A stretch of DNA of 64,000 nt from Arenibacter nanhaiticus (lineage in GTDB: Bacteria; Bacteroidota; Bacteroidia; Flavobacteriales; Flavobacteriaceae). The DNA lies in NCBI RefSeq assembly GCF_900141935.1, contig NZ_FQYX01000001.1, forward strand, positions 239,550-303,549. The letters run 5' to 3'. The translations under genes were made by a program, and so were the position numbers. The notes below the pieces were generated by a model, which searched no databases, was not told the DNA's origin, and was given only the letters and a program-made list of their open reading frames with translations. Within the stretch, counting starts at the first letter, position 1, and each line of letters starts with the position of its first letter. This document shows, in pieces, positions 44,300-52,813 of the stretch.

Positions 44300-44977
44300 T
44301 TATTTTTTCTGGTAAGACGATTTCAGGATTTCCAAGTCTTCCAACAATTTTTCCATATCCTCGGATTTTGTACCGTCATAAAAACCTCTGATTCTTCTTT
44401 CCTTATCGACCAGAATAAAGTTCTCGGTATGGATCATATCGTAGGGACCGCCATCGCCATCGGTTTTAACGGCCATATAGGATTTTCTGGCCATTTCGTA
44501 GAGTTCTTTTTTATCGCCGGTGACCAAGTTCCATTTGTGGTCCAAGACGCCTTTTTCCAGGGCGTATTTTTTTAATTGGGGTACAGAATCAATATCTGGG
44601 GTAACCGTGTGCGAAAGCAGCATCACCTCCTCATCATTTAAGATCTTTTGTTGGATGTCTGCCATGTTTTTGGTCATAATTGGGCAAATGGTAGGGCAGG
44701 TGGTAAAGAAAAAATCGGCTATATATATCTTGCCCTCATAATCTGCCTGGGTAATCTGTTTTCCGTTCTGGTTTAGAAAGGAAAAATCGGCCACGGTATG
44801 GTATTTCTTAATGTGCTGCATGGTGGTGTCTACCAATTCAAAGTTTACCATAGCTGGTTGGTAGATCGGTAATATTTTCTGGGGCTGTAGGGCGTGATAG
44901 AACAAAAAAACGATGATGGAAGAAACAATAAAAAGGGCTATCCCCCTAGATTTTAATTTACTAAAATAAGAAAGCAT
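44300..44977 (-). CDS. SCO1/SenC family copper-binding protein
   Basis: 225 residues: one N-terminal membrane anchor (about 11-29) and a thioredoxin-like SCO domain with the copper motif TTCPTICPIM (Cys94, Cys98) and the later His in MIHTENF (about 182). SCO proteins help insert copper into cytochrome c oxidase Cu-A or act as thiol oxidoreductases. An upstream in-frame ATG at 45013 is rejected because a -7 promoter box lies between it and the ATG at 44977. It is monocistronic. Confidence 0.92.
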   Translation of the reverse strand: MLSYFSKLKSRGIALFIVSSIIVFLFYHALQPQKILPIYQPAMVNFELVDTTMQHIKKYHTVADFSFLNQNGKQITQADYEGKIYIADFFFTTCPTICPIMTKNMADIQQKILNDEEVMLLSHTVTPDIDSVPQLKKYALEKGVLDHKWNLVTGDKKELYEMARKSYMAVKTDGDGGPYDMIHTENFILVDKERRIRGFYDGTKSEDMEKLLEDLEILKSSYQKK

Positions 44978-44987
44978 GTTTTTTTTA

Positions 44988-44995
44988 CAAAGGTA
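44988..44995 (-). promoter_or_regulatory. -7 promoter box of the SCO gene
   Basis: TACCTTTG on the minus strand fits TAnnTTTG; a TTG lies 20 bp further upstream. It fixes the start codon at 44977. Confidence 0.55.
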
Positions 44996-45103
44996 GACTA
45001 CACGGTACGACATTTCAAGGAAAAGGGGGGTGTTTTGCTGCTAATTGTTTCTTAAAAATTAGTACGCTTTCATAGTTTCTTTTTTTAAGACTTTCTAAAA
45101 ATG

Positions 45104-45111
45104 TACTTTTG
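45104..45111 (+). promoter_or_regulatory. -7 promoter box of rseP
   Basis: TACTTTTG matches TAnnTTTG, 29 bp before the ATG. Confidence 0.45.
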
Positions 45112-45140
45112 TTTGTTTTATAAAATTAAACAGCGATTTA

Positions 45141-46457
45141 ATGACAGTAGCAATTCAGATAGTACAGTTTGTACTTATCATATCCATTTTGGTCATTCTT
45201 CACGAATTGGGCCATTTTCTTCCAGCAAAATATTTTAAGACCAAAGTAGAGAAGTTCTATTTGTTTTTCGATGTAAAGTTTTCACTTTTCAAAAAGAAAA
45301 TAGGCGATACCGAATACGGTATCGGGTGGTTGCCTTTGGGCGGTTATGTAAAGATCTCGGGAATGATAGACGAGAGCATGGATACCGAACAGATGAAACA
45401 AGAGCCCCAACCATGGGAGTTCCGTTCCAAACCGGCGTGGCAGCGTTTAATTATAATGACCGGTGGGGTTATTGTAAACTTTTTGTTGGCATGGGGAATT
45501 TATACGGTGCTATTGTTTAGCAATGGGGACAGTTATATTCCGTCCGATAACTTAAAATATGGGATCGTGGTAGATTCTATTGGTGAGCAATTGGGACTGA
45601 AGACCGGAGACCAGATTTTGGCGGTCGATGATAAAAAGACCAAAAAATTTACCGATGCCAAGTTAGATATCATCCTTGGAGACAAGATTACGGTAAATAG
45701 AGATGGAGAACAATTAACCTTTCCATTATCGGATGAGGGGAAAGAAACTGTCTTTTCTACTTTGGGCAAGAATTTCCTAGGGTACAGGTCCAAGGCTAAA
45801 ATAGCTTCGGTAGTAGATACTATGGCAGCCAAAAAGGCCGGAATATTGGTGGGCGATGAAATTTTGAACGTCAATGGTAAGGAAGTAATCTATTGGGACC
45901 AGTTTACCAAAATCATCAAGGCATCGCCTAATAAATCCTTGGCGCTTCAGGTACAACGTGAAGGAAGCATTAAGGAATTGCAATTACAAGTGCCAGAAGA
46001 GGGCGTTATCGGGGTATTACCAGATACGGAAGACCTATGGGTTACCGATGAGTACGGCTTTTTTGCGGCCATCCCGGCAGGGTATAATAGAACAATACAG
46101 GTACTTACCGATCAGATACGACAGTTTAAGGTAATCTTTAATACCAAAACTGGCGCCTATAAGCAGGTGAAAGGCCCTATTGGAATCGTAGAACTGATGC
46201 CAGAAACTTGGAACTGGTTGTTCTTCTGGAACTTTATGGCGATGTTCTCGGTATGGTTGGCATTTTTAAATATTCTACCGATTCCGGCCTTGGATGGTGG
46301 CCATGTGATGTTTTTGTTATACGAGATGATTTCGGGGCGTAAACCAAGCGAAAAAGTGTTGGAAACAGGGCAAATTATTGGTTTTGTGATCCTTATGGGG
46401 CTAATGGCTGTGGTGTTTGGGAACGATATCTGGAATATTGTGAAGCGATTTATTTAG
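45141..46457 (+). CDS. rseP: Site-2 zinc metalloprotease RseP
   Basis: 438 residues, a polytopic intramembrane protease of the M50 family. The zinc motif HELGH is at 21-25 in the first membrane helix; the C-terminal membrane part holds LDGGHV (around 385). Two PDZ domains lie between (GIVVDSIGEQLGLKTGD and ASVVDTMAAKKAGILVGDEI). It cleaves anti-sigma factors or signal-peptide remnants in the membrane. It is monocistronic. Confidence 0.95.
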   Translation: MTVAIQIVQFVLIISILVILHELGHFLPAKYFKTKVEKFYLFFDVKFSLFKKKIGDTEYGIGWLPLGGYVKISGMIDESMDTEQMKQEPQPWEFRSKPAWQRLIIMTGGVIVNFLLAWGIYTVLLFSNGDSYIPSDNLKYGIVVDSIGEQLGLKTGDQILAVDDKKTKKFTDAKLDIILGDKITVNRDGEQLTFPLSDEGKETVFSTLGKNFLGYRSKAKIASVVDTMAAKKAGILVGDEILNVNGKEVIYWDQFTKIIKASPNKSLALQVQREGSIKELQLQVPEEGVIGVLPDTEDLWVTDEYGFFAAIPAGYNRTIQVLTDQIRQFKVIFNTKTGAYKQVKGPIGIVELMPETWNWLFFWNFMAMFSVWLAFLNILPIPALDGGHVMFLLYEMISGRKPSEKVLETGQIIGFVILMGLMAVVFGNDIWNIVKRFI

Positions 46458-46526
46458 GCCTGGAAACAAAAACCGATATTTTTTAAAAAACTTTCGGTTT
46501 TTGTTTGGGGAATCTAAAAAAGCTTC

Positions 46527-46534
46527 TATCTTTG
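46527..46534 (+). promoter_or_regulatory. -7 promoter box of tRNA-Asn copy 1
   Basis: TATCTTTG with a TTTG at 46504-46507 (19-bp spacing) gives a complete Bacteroidota promoter, 26 bp before the tRNA. Confidence 0.65.
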
Positions 46535-46560
46535 CACCCGCTAAGGCAATATAATAACAC

Positions 46561-46634
46561 TCCTCCTTAGCTCAGTTGGTTAGAGCATCTGACTGTTAAT
46601 CAGAGGGTCCTTGGTTCGAGCCCAAGAGGGGGAG
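46561..46634 (+). tRNA. tRNA-Asn (anticodon GTT), copy 1
   Basis: 74 nt with the full cloverleaf: acceptor TCCTCCT/AGGGGGA, D-arm AGCTCAGTTGGTTAGAGC, anticodon arm TCTGA-CTGTTAA-TCAGA and T-arm with GGTTCGAGCC. The anticodon is GTT. The discriminator base is G; CCA is not encoded. It is identical to copy 2. Confidence 0.97.
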
Positions 46635-46645
46635 CAGCTTTACAG

Positions 46646-46678
46646 AGAGCTACACGAAAGTGTAGCTCTTTTTTTTTG
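46646..46678 (+). terminator. Intrinsic terminator of tRNA-Asn copy 1
   Basis: 9-bp stem AGAGCTACA/TGTAGCTCT with loop CGAAAG, then nine T residues. The same hairpin recurs at 49653 and, degraded, near 47074. Confidence 0.9.
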
Positions 46679-46850
46679 CCTATTTGTCATGGCGTAACGC
46701 AGGGGCGCATGGCAATCTGTAGAAAAGGAACTCTAATTAAATGGTTCCCATGGTGCGTCACTATCTCGGCGAAATTCCACTTTAAAAAAAATTAACAACA
46801 ATAAGGCGTAAAATTATTTTGGATTCGATTGGTAGTTTTAAAATTCCTAT

Positions 46851-46858
46851 TATATTTG
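46851..46858 (+). promoter_or_regulatory. -7 promoter box of tRNA-Asn copy 2
   Basis: TATATTTG with TTG at 46829-46831 (19-bp spacing). The leader after it (GCCGCTAAGGCAA..AATAACAC) is nearly the same as that of copy 1. Confidence 0.65.
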
Positions 46859-46883
46859 CAGCCGCTAAGGCAAATAATAACAC

Positions 46884-46957
46884 TCCTCCTTAGCTCAGTT
46901 GGTTAGAGCATCTGACTGTTAATCAGAGGGTCCTTGGTTCGAGCCCAAGAGGGGGAG
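46884..46957 (+). tRNA. tRNA-Asn (anticodon GTT), copy 2
   Basis: Identical in all 74 nt to copy 1, 249 bp downstream in the same orientation, with its own promoter and a different terminator. Confidence 0.97.
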
Positions 46958-46967
46958 CATAGCAACG

Positions 46968-46995
46968 AAAAGCCACTCATTTGAGTGGCTTTTTT
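46968..46995 (+). terminator. Intrinsic terminator of tRNA-Asn copy 2
   Basis: 9-bp stem AGCCACTCA/TGAGTGGCT (46971-46979 and 46982-46990), 2-nt formal loop, T-run after it. Confidence 0.85.
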
Positions 46996-47043
46996 CATTT
47001 TGAAAATCTTGGGCGAGAAGTTTACCCTGTGCGTGGTCGAAGG

Positions 47044-47063
47044 GAGCCCAAGAGGGGGGAGCA
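47044..47063 (+). pseudogene. tRNA-Asn 3'-end fragment (third copy)
   Basis: GAGCCCAAGAGGGGGGAGCA repeats the T-arm/acceptor end of tRNA-Asn with one extra G, followed by a degraded copy of the tRNA copy 1 downstream region including its terminator hairpin. It is not a functional tRNA. Confidence 0.75.
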
Positions 47064-47459
47064 GTTTAACAAAGAGGTACACGAAAGTGGAGCTCTTTTT
47101 ATTTGCCTAATGGTCATAGCAAGCGAAACGCAGTGGCACGTGGCAATCTTTTCCTGTTATTGTCGGTGGAATCACGGTAAACTACTAAGTCTTTGTTATC
47201 TGCCCATTCCTCCCTTACATCACTTCCGAGAATTATATCGCCTCCTATTTCCTTGGCTATTATAATCGTAGCTGGTCCTTAAATATTGGGTAGAGAAGGA
47301 GGGTGTCTTGACTAAAAAATTAAGGGGTAAACACCCTGCTTTCACAGCCGTTTTTGCTAGGGATCTCCTAGAGAAATATGTCCAATCCCTTGGGAAGCCT
47401 TATTCTTATCGTTAAATTGGGGATTTTTAAATTTAAAACGAAAAAGAAAAAGATATTTG

Positions 47460-49580
47460 ATGTTCAAAACAAGACTTTTCCCCACTTTATTAATCTCTTT
47501 ATTTACTACTATCGTTATGGCACAGGACCGGGTTAGCTCAGTCAGCCAATTGGTAGTAGATATCGCTCTTACCAATCCATCCAAGGAAATCAACAACGGA
47601 ATAGCGGAGGTAAAGGTTACAGGGGGCAAAGCACCTTATAAGTACAAATGGAGTGATCCCCAGACGGCATTGGACGCAAATAGCGCTACCGGATTGATAG
47701 AAGGTATGGAACATGCCGTTAGTATCACGGATGCGGATGGGAATACCATTTCTAAAACATTTACTATTCCGGCAAAATCCATCACGGAGATATTTAATAG
47801 CAACGTACAGCCGGCAGTAGACTATTTGGGCGCTATTTTGTTTTGGGACCCCTTTGAGGCTATAGGAGTTTATGACCCGGTGGTTTATAGTGATAAAAGC
47901 ACGGTAATGGTCCCTTTAGAGGAAGCTGCCAATAAAAATTATACCTTGGAACAATGGTTGGTGGTTGAAGGGGAGACCGTAGAAAAAGGGCAGAAAGTGG
48001 CTCTTCTGAAGGGTGATAATGATGATGAAATACTTGTGGTTGCCACCGCAGAAGGAAGTTTAAAGCACCTAGTAAAGGAAGGGACTCTTATTGCTGATAC
48101 TAGAGATGGACTTTCCATGAGTGCTATTCAGATAGCTGAGATACAATATGAGACGCCGCGACCATTATATTACCCTAATGGGGATATAAAAACCACTACG
48201 ATTCCCTTCATCGTCATCTGGTTAATTCTAGGAAGTATATTCTTTACATTTCGACTAAAGTTTATTAATATAAGAGGGTTTTTACACTCCATAGATTTGG
48301 CAAAAGGGAAATATGACGACCCCAATGCTCCTGGTACGATAACGCATTTTCAAGCGATGGCAACCGCTACATCGGCAACCGTAGGCTTAGGTAATATTGC
48401 AGGGGTGGCCGTAGCGATCTCCCTAGGAGGGGCAGGGGCAACATTTTGGATGTTTACCGCCGGATTCTTTGCGATGTCCCTAAAGTTTGCAGAATGTACC
48501 TTGGGGGTAAAATATCGTTTTATCGATGAGGAGGGGCGGATTTTTGGCGGACCGATGAATTATTTGCGCTATGGATTGGAAAAACGAAACTATAAAAAGC
48601 TCGGGAAATTTCTTGCGGCGCTTTTTGCTATGTTGGGAATCGGTGCTTCTTTTGGCGGGGGCAATATGCTGCAATCCAACCAAGCATTTAAAATAGTATC
48701 CGAACAGCTTCCTTTTTTACAAGAACACGGTTTTTGGTTTGGAGTTGGGTTTGCCTTCCTAGTGGGGATGGTCATCATTGGCGGTATAAAAAGTATTGCC
48801 AAGGTTACGGAGAAAGTAGTGCCATTTATGGCAATCCTATATGTGTTGGGCTGTTTGGTGGTCATAGGGACGAATATAGAAAATATTGGATGGGCATTAC
48901 GTTCTATTATTGATGGGGCCTTTTCTGCCCAAGCCTTAAAAGGTGGATTTATTGGGGTGTTGATCATAGGGTTGCAACGAGCAGCCTTTTCCAGTGAGGC
49001 GGGGGTTGGTTCCGCAGCAATTGCCCATAGCGCCTCAAAGACCAACAATCCCATCGCTGATGGGTTTACCTCCTTGGTAGAACCTTTTATAGATACGATG
49101 TTAGTGTGTTCCATGACGGCTTTGGTGTTGATTTTTACAGGGAAGCACGAAGTATACGGCCTGGGAGGGGTAGAGCTCACCTCCGATGCATTTGGAAGCG
49201 TGGTTTCTTGGTTCCCTATGGTGCTAGCCGTGGCGGTATTGTTGTTTGCATTTTCTACGATGGTATCTTGGTCTTATTACGGAATGCGTTCGTGGACCTA
49301 CTTATTTGGCCGTAGCAAAAAATTGGAGATGGTATATAAAGTGCTGTATTTGGTATTTGTGGTATTAGGGGCTTCTGTAAGCCTTGGGGCTGTATTGAGC
49401 TTTGCAGATATGATGATCCTAGCCATGTCATTTCCCAATATTATTGGACTCTATATTCTGTCGCCCGAGATAAGTGCCGATATGAAGGTATACTGGGAAA
49501 AACTGAAACAAGGAAAACTCTATGTCAATCCTAAATTCCGCGAAAAACAAGAAGTGCTTAGTGAGAGTGTTACAGAGTAA
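47460..49580 (+). CDS. AGCS-family sodium:amino acid symporter with SprB-like and lipoyl-like N-terminal region
   Basis: 706 residues, against about 450-540 for ordinary alanine/glycine:Na+ symporters (PF01235). Residues 1-22 are a signal peptide; 51-64 (VKVTGGKAPYKYKW) match the SprB/PKD-like repeat motif; 118-133 resemble the N-terminal amphipathic helix of AGCS proteins; 163-213 (WLVVEGETVEKGQKVALLKG...) read like a biotinyl/lipoyl-carrier fold but without an obvious modified Lys motif. The membrane domain starts near 248, with the family motif ATSATVGLGNIAGVAVAI at 303-320. A directly preceding TTG is not used; the ATG at 47460 starts the signal peptide. The substrate is probably alanine or glycine. 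It has no partner gene. Confidence 0.88.
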   Translation: MFKTRLFPTLLISLFTTIVMAQDRVSSVSQLVVDIALTNPSKEINNGIAEVKVTGGKAPYKYKWSDPQTALDANSATGLIEGMEHAVSITDADGNTISKTFTIPAKSITEIFNSNVQPAVDYLGAILFWDPFEAIGVYDPVVYSDKSTVMVPLEEAANKNYTLEQWLVVEGETVEKGQKVALLKGDNDDEILVVATAEGSLKHLVKEGTLIADTRDGLSMSAIQIAEIQYETPRPLYYPNGDIKTTTIPFIVIWLILGSIFFTFRLKFINIRGFLHSIDLAKGKYDDPNAPGTITHFQAMATATSATVGLGNIAGVAVAISLGGAGATFWMFTAGFFAMSLKFAECTLGVKYRFIDEEGRIFGGPMNYLRYGLEKRNYKKLGKFLAALFAMLGIGASFGGGNMLQSNQAFKIVSEQLPFLQEHGFWFGVGFAFLVGMVIIGGIKSIAKVTEKVVPFMAILYVLGCLVVIGTNIENIGWALRSIIDGAFSAQALKGGFIGVLIIGLQRAAFSSEAGVGSAAIAHSASKTNNPIADGFTSLVEPFIDTMLVCSMTALVLIFTGKHEVYGLGGVELTSDAFGSVVSWFPMVLAVAVLLFAFSTMVSWSYYGMRSWTYLFGRSKKLEMVYKVLYLVFVVLGASVSLGAVLSFADMMILAMSFPNIIGLYILSPEISADMKVYWEKLKQGKLYVNPKFREKQEVLSESVTE

Positions 49581-50056
49581 TTAATAATATTTAAAAAGTA
49601 GCGGTAGCACCTTAAAAATCTATCTCTTCTCATACAGCAGAAATCTTTACAAAGAGTTACACGAAAGTGTAGCTCTTTTTTTTTCTATTGGTCATTGCCT
49701 GCGAAACGCAGTGAAGCGTGGTAATCTGTCTAGCAATCTGTACTAGAATGAACCCTCATTACGAGGGGTGCATGGCAATCTGTCCCTTTTCAATGGCAAT
49801 ACAAAAGTGTTAAATTTTAGAATAGTAATATTTTAGGAACAATTTCTGTATGATAGAATGTATCTTAGCGAACTTACTTAGTAAGAAGGGATTTTAAAAA
49901 GTAAAACATCGCTTTAACTCGTAATAGAGGACATTTAGGTGTTTTGGTGGTAGCAGAGTAGGGGCCAATAGGGCCTTTTACCTTGACGGCCCTCTCGGAA
50001 AAGCGGAAAAAGCTACTTTTTAAACTCTTTTTCAAATTATATCGCATAAATTACAA
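49581..50056. other. Spacer between the two amino-acid symporter genes
   Basis: 476 bp without a gene. The left third contains a further copy of the tRNA-flank terminator and the GGCAATCTGT-type repeat (twice); nothing recognisable is seen in the rest. Confidence 0.55.
49653..49685 (+). terminator. Terminator after the AGCS symporter, copy of the tRNA-Asn terminator
   Basis: Stem AGAGTTACA/TGTAGCTCT (one G-T pair) with loop CGAAAG and a long T-run, nearly identical to 46646-46678. Confidence 0.8.
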
Positions 50057-51229
50057 ATGAAACGTCTTTTTTCAAACCTACTATTTAAAGTCTTTTTAGC
50101 CATTGTTTTGGGAATCATTTTTGGACTCGTTTTGCCAGAATCGGTGAGCAGGGTATTTGCCACCTTTAACGCGTTCTTTGGCCAATTTCTAAACTTCTCC
50201 ATTCCGTTGATTATTATGGGGCTTATTATGCCCGCGATATCAGATCTTGGCAAGGGAGCGGGAAAGCTGTTGTTGTTAACCGCTGCTATAGCCTACGGGT
50301 CTACACTTTTTTCTGGATTTATGACCTACTTTACGGCCTCCGAAATTTTCCCGGCCCTCTTGGAGTCGCATGCCAATAATGCCGCTGCCATAGCCGATTC
50401 TGGCAAAGAACTTCTGCCTTATTTTAGTATCAATATTCCACCTGCTATCGATGTGATGACGGCCTTGGTACTGGCTTTCGTGATTGGTTTGGGATTATCT
50501 TATCAAGAGAAATCGTCCTTAGGAAATATGGTAAAAGATTTTCAGCTCATTATCATGCAGCTAATCGAAAAGGTCATCGTACCGCTTTTGCCGTTTTATA
50601 TTTTAGGAATTTTTGCCAGTATGGCCTATAACGGAACAGTTTTTTCGGTACTATCGGTCTTTGTCACCATCATAGGGGTCATTTTTGCCCTACATGTCTT
50701 ATTGTTGTTGTTGCAATACAGTATCGCCGGATTGCTTACGAAAAAGAATCCCGTGCGTTTGTTGGCCACTATGATGCCGGCCTATTTTACGGCTTTGGGA
50801 ACACAGTCCTCGGCAGCAACCATCCCGGTAACCTTAGAGCAGACATTAAAGAACGGGGTATCCGATAAAATATCTGGATTTGTAGTGCCGCTTTGTGCTA
50901 CCATTCACCTTTCGGGTAGTATTATGAAAATTACCGCCTGTGCCATGGCATTAATGATTTTACAGGGCATTCCCTTTACCTTTACCTTGTTTGCCGGATT
51001 TATCTTGATGCTTGGAGTTGCGATGATAGCGGCACCTGGGGTTCCTGGGGGAGCGATTATGGCCGCTGTAGGGATATTGCAATCCATGTTAGGCTTCGAT
51101 GCGGAGATGCAAGGGCTTATGATTGCCTTGTATATTGCTATGGATAGTTTTGGTACGGCTTGTAATGTCACCGGCGATGGTGCCATTGCCCTAGTGGTGA
51201 ATAGGCTTACCAAATCGGTACCCGCCTAA
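50057..51229 (+). CDS. SLC1/DAACS-family dicarboxylate or amino acid:cation symporter
   Basis: 390 residues with the fold motifs of GltPh-like symporters: TQSSAATIP in HP1, SGSIMKI after it and CNVTGDGAIAL in TM8. In GltPh the Arg at the TM8 position that binds the acidic side chain (R397) corresponds here to Gly366 (sequence MDSFGTACNVTGD), so an acidic substrate is not supported; a neutral amino acid is more likely. The gene converges on a membrane-protein pair with 4 nt between stops. Confidence 0.9.
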   Translation: MKRLFSNLLFKVFLAIVLGIIFGLVLPESVSRVFATFNAFFGQFLNFSIPLIIMGLIMPAISDLGKGAGKLLLLTAAIAYGSTLFSGFMTYFTASEIFPALLESHANNAAAIADSGKELLPYFSINIPPAIDVMTALVLAFVIGLGLSYQEKSSLGNMVKDFQLIIMQLIEKVIVPLLPFYILGIFASMAYNGTVFSVLSVFVTIIGVIFALHVLLLLLQYSIAGLLTKKNPVRLLATMMPAYFTALGTQSSAATIPVTLEQTLKNGVSDKISGFVVPLCATIHLSGSIMKITACAMALMILQGIPFTFTLFAGFILMLGVAMIAAPGVPGGAIMAAVGILQSMLGFDAEMQGLMIALYIAMDSFGTACNVTGDGAIALVVNRLTKSVPA

Positions 51230-51233
51230 ATCA

Positions 51234-51686
51234 CTATTTTTTGCGGTAGTTTATGGGCGTGTATCGACGCAGGTATACCTTGGCGTAGGCAATTTTCCGT
51301 TTGCGGGTAATTTTGTGAACAGCGAAGGTCACTAGGAACGAAATGCAGCCTGCCGTGCCCAAGGCACCGCCATACCCCTCAAAATAACTACTGGCATAAA
51401 GGAAGAAAAGCGAGAATACCATTCCCGTAATCCCTATAAATCGGTAACTCGATACGATCTTGGACGAGGCCATCCCAATAAAAGTACCCCCAAAGAATAG
51501 AAGGGGAATGTTTTGGGTAAGGTGTGGCGATAGTAGTTTGGGGAAAAGATAAAAAAATCCGGCTACCACTAAGCTAAGCATGGCAGAAGCCCTCACCGGG
51601 CCTTGGTTTAACTTGTTGCTGAGGACAAAAGCCAATACGGCCCCCAGGGTGCCAGAGAGAATAAGGATACTATTTTCTACTACCAT
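51234..51686 (-). CDS. Small membrane protein, paralogue of its upstream neighbour
   Basis: 150 residues, about five hydrophobic helices and a basic C-terminal tail. Motifs NQGPVRASAM, GGTFIGMASSK and GGALGTAG recur in the neighbouring 51680-52240 protein in the same order, so the two are tandem paralogues. I do not recognise the family and no function can be given. Its ATG overlaps the upstream gene by 7 nt, so they are translated from one mRNA and may form a heteromer. Confidence 0.75.
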   Translation of the reverse strand: MVVENSILILSGTLGAVLAFVLSNKLNQGPVRASAMLSLVVAGFFYLFPKLLSPHLTQNIPLLFFGGTFIGMASSKIVSSYRFIGITGMVFSLFFLYASSYFEGYGGALGTAGCISFLVTFAVHKITRKRKIAYAKVYLRRYTPINYRKK

Positions 51687-52240
51687 TCTATTAGCATATA
51701 CATTACAAAAGCGGCTAGGCTTACGCCCCCAAAGGCGATGCTGCCCAGTTTGCCGCTAACCCCCTGAAAAACATTCCTGGTCATTACTAAAACAAGTCCC
51801 GATAGTATTCCCGCTACGATAATAAACACATAGTCTGCCGCAATGCTTTTGTGAGACATGCCTACAAAACAGCCACAATAAATGGCCGCGGGGGACAACT
51901 GCAAAAGACGGCTCTTTTTGTTTATGGAAGGAAGAAAAGAAGCGATAGTCCCTACCATAGCGGCGGCCAAAACAGGGCCTGGAGACCAATAAAGCTGTAT
52001 GGAATAAGTAAGTACTGCCCCTAAGACCACTAAGGCGGCCGTAGATAGATCGGTTATAAGGGCTTTTCTATGAAATATCGGAAGCTTGGGGTGGGCCAGA
52101 ATGGTAAAAAAGAGAATAATAAATAGGATACAGAGGACAGTATGGATGGTTGTCCTATCCATAAAAATGGCCGAAATAAACAAAGCATGTACCACTGCTA
52201 GTAAAGAAAAAGGGAGTATACGGGTAATCGTTGCTTTCAA
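51680..52240 (-). CDS. Small membrane protein, first of a paralogous pair
   Basis: 186 residues with about six hydrophobic helices and motifs SPGPVLAAAM, GCFVGMSHKS and SGKLGSIAFGG shared with the next protein. No ATG lies near the start. The frame reaches a TTG at 52282, but a -7 box (TACTTTTG, 52280-52287) overlaps it, so the TTG at 52240 is the likely start. Function unknown. Confidence 0.7.
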   Translation of the reverse strand: MKATITRILPFSLLAVVHALFISAIFMDRTTIHTVLCILFIILFFTILAHPKLPIFHRKALITDLSTAALVVLGAVLTYSIQLYWSPGPVLAAAMVGTIASFLPSINKKSRLLQLSPAAIYCGCFVGMSHKSIAADYVFIIVAGILSGLVLVMTRNVFQGVSGKLGSIAFGGVSLAAFVMYMLIEW

Positions 52241-52279
52241 AACAGTCCTATTCGGCGGTTGGCCTTTTAAAATGAAGCA

Positions 52280-52287
52280 CAAAAGTA
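52280..52287 (-). promoter_or_regulatory. -7 promoter box of the paralogous membrane-protein pair
   Basis: TACTTTTG on the minus strand fits TAnnTTTG, 39 bp before the chosen TTG start. Confidence 0.45.
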
Positions 52288-52380
52288 TTTTATTTTAAAA
52301 GCTTCAACCACGAGATTGCCCTTTTTAACAGTACTTTCTTAAAGCGAAAATTTACATTCTGGATATCGAATATTTTTTTT

Positions 52381-52460
52381 GGGCGTTCCCTCCTGCGTCG
52401 GGCGGGCCCTTGGCTATATCCCTTGCTTCGCTGCGGGGATGCCGCCGCGGTCCCTAACGC
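52381..52460 (-). repeat. Dispersed structured repeat family A, copy 4 (short-hairpin type)
   Basis: 80 nt; in element orientation (minus) begins GCGTTAGGGACCGCGGCGG and ends GAGGGAACGCCC. The ATCCC...GGGAT central hairpin is conserved. Confidence 0.85.
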
Positions 52461-52730
52461 GAATTTAATGTAACAATGAATCAATGAGAAAATGTCGTAA
52501 TTAAGGGGAAGGCTAATAGGAATTGGGAACCATGATTTCAAGAGAGGATATTAGGGCTCTGAAAATGAGCCTATGTAACAATTAAACAATTTGTAAATGT
52601 TACAAGGCAGTTCCCAGATGAATGTTGACCGATTACTCGTATATGACCAAACCTTCATTGGTAGGAGCCATAACAAAGTGCATTGCTAATTTACTGAGCC
52701 TTAATATTTGTTGCGTTATATAGTTGGTAA

Positions 52731-52795
52731 AAGTCATATTAGGGGGCAAATCCCCCGATCTGGCGGGGGAGATACTGTTCACCGTTTATTGTTTC
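52731..52795 (+). repeat. Spacer repeat family B, copy 1
   Basis: AAGTCATAT, then a hairpin TCCCCCG...CGGGGGA with loop ATCTGG, then GATACTGTTCACCG. It shares order and sequence with 56790-56851. A second, mutually exclusive hairpin (GGGGG/CCCCC) overlaps the first. Confidence 0.65.
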
Positions 52796-52813
52796 CTGTA
52801 TTTACTTTGTGTA

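Larger units (their letters stand above)
46458..47459. other. Spacer with duplicated tRNA-Asn region
   Basis: The 1-kb non-coding region between rseP and the AGCS symporter gene. It contains two tRNA-Asn genes with matching promoters, their terminators, a third tRNA 3' fragment and copies of a GGCAATCTGT-type repeat. From about 47152 to 47280 the minus strand has a 43-codon open stretch with protein-like composition but no start and a stop just upstream, possibly a gene remnant. Confidence 0.6.
52283..52813. other. Gene-free spacer with repeats
   Basis: 531 bp between divergent or adjacent minus-strand genes. It contains family A copy 4 and family B copy 1; nothing else recognisable. Confidence 0.55.

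Noticed and set aside
46561..47063. Integrative element or prophage attached to tRNA-Asn
   Set aside because: The repeated tRNA 3' end fits, but no integrase, phage or mobilisation gene is found between or around the copies.
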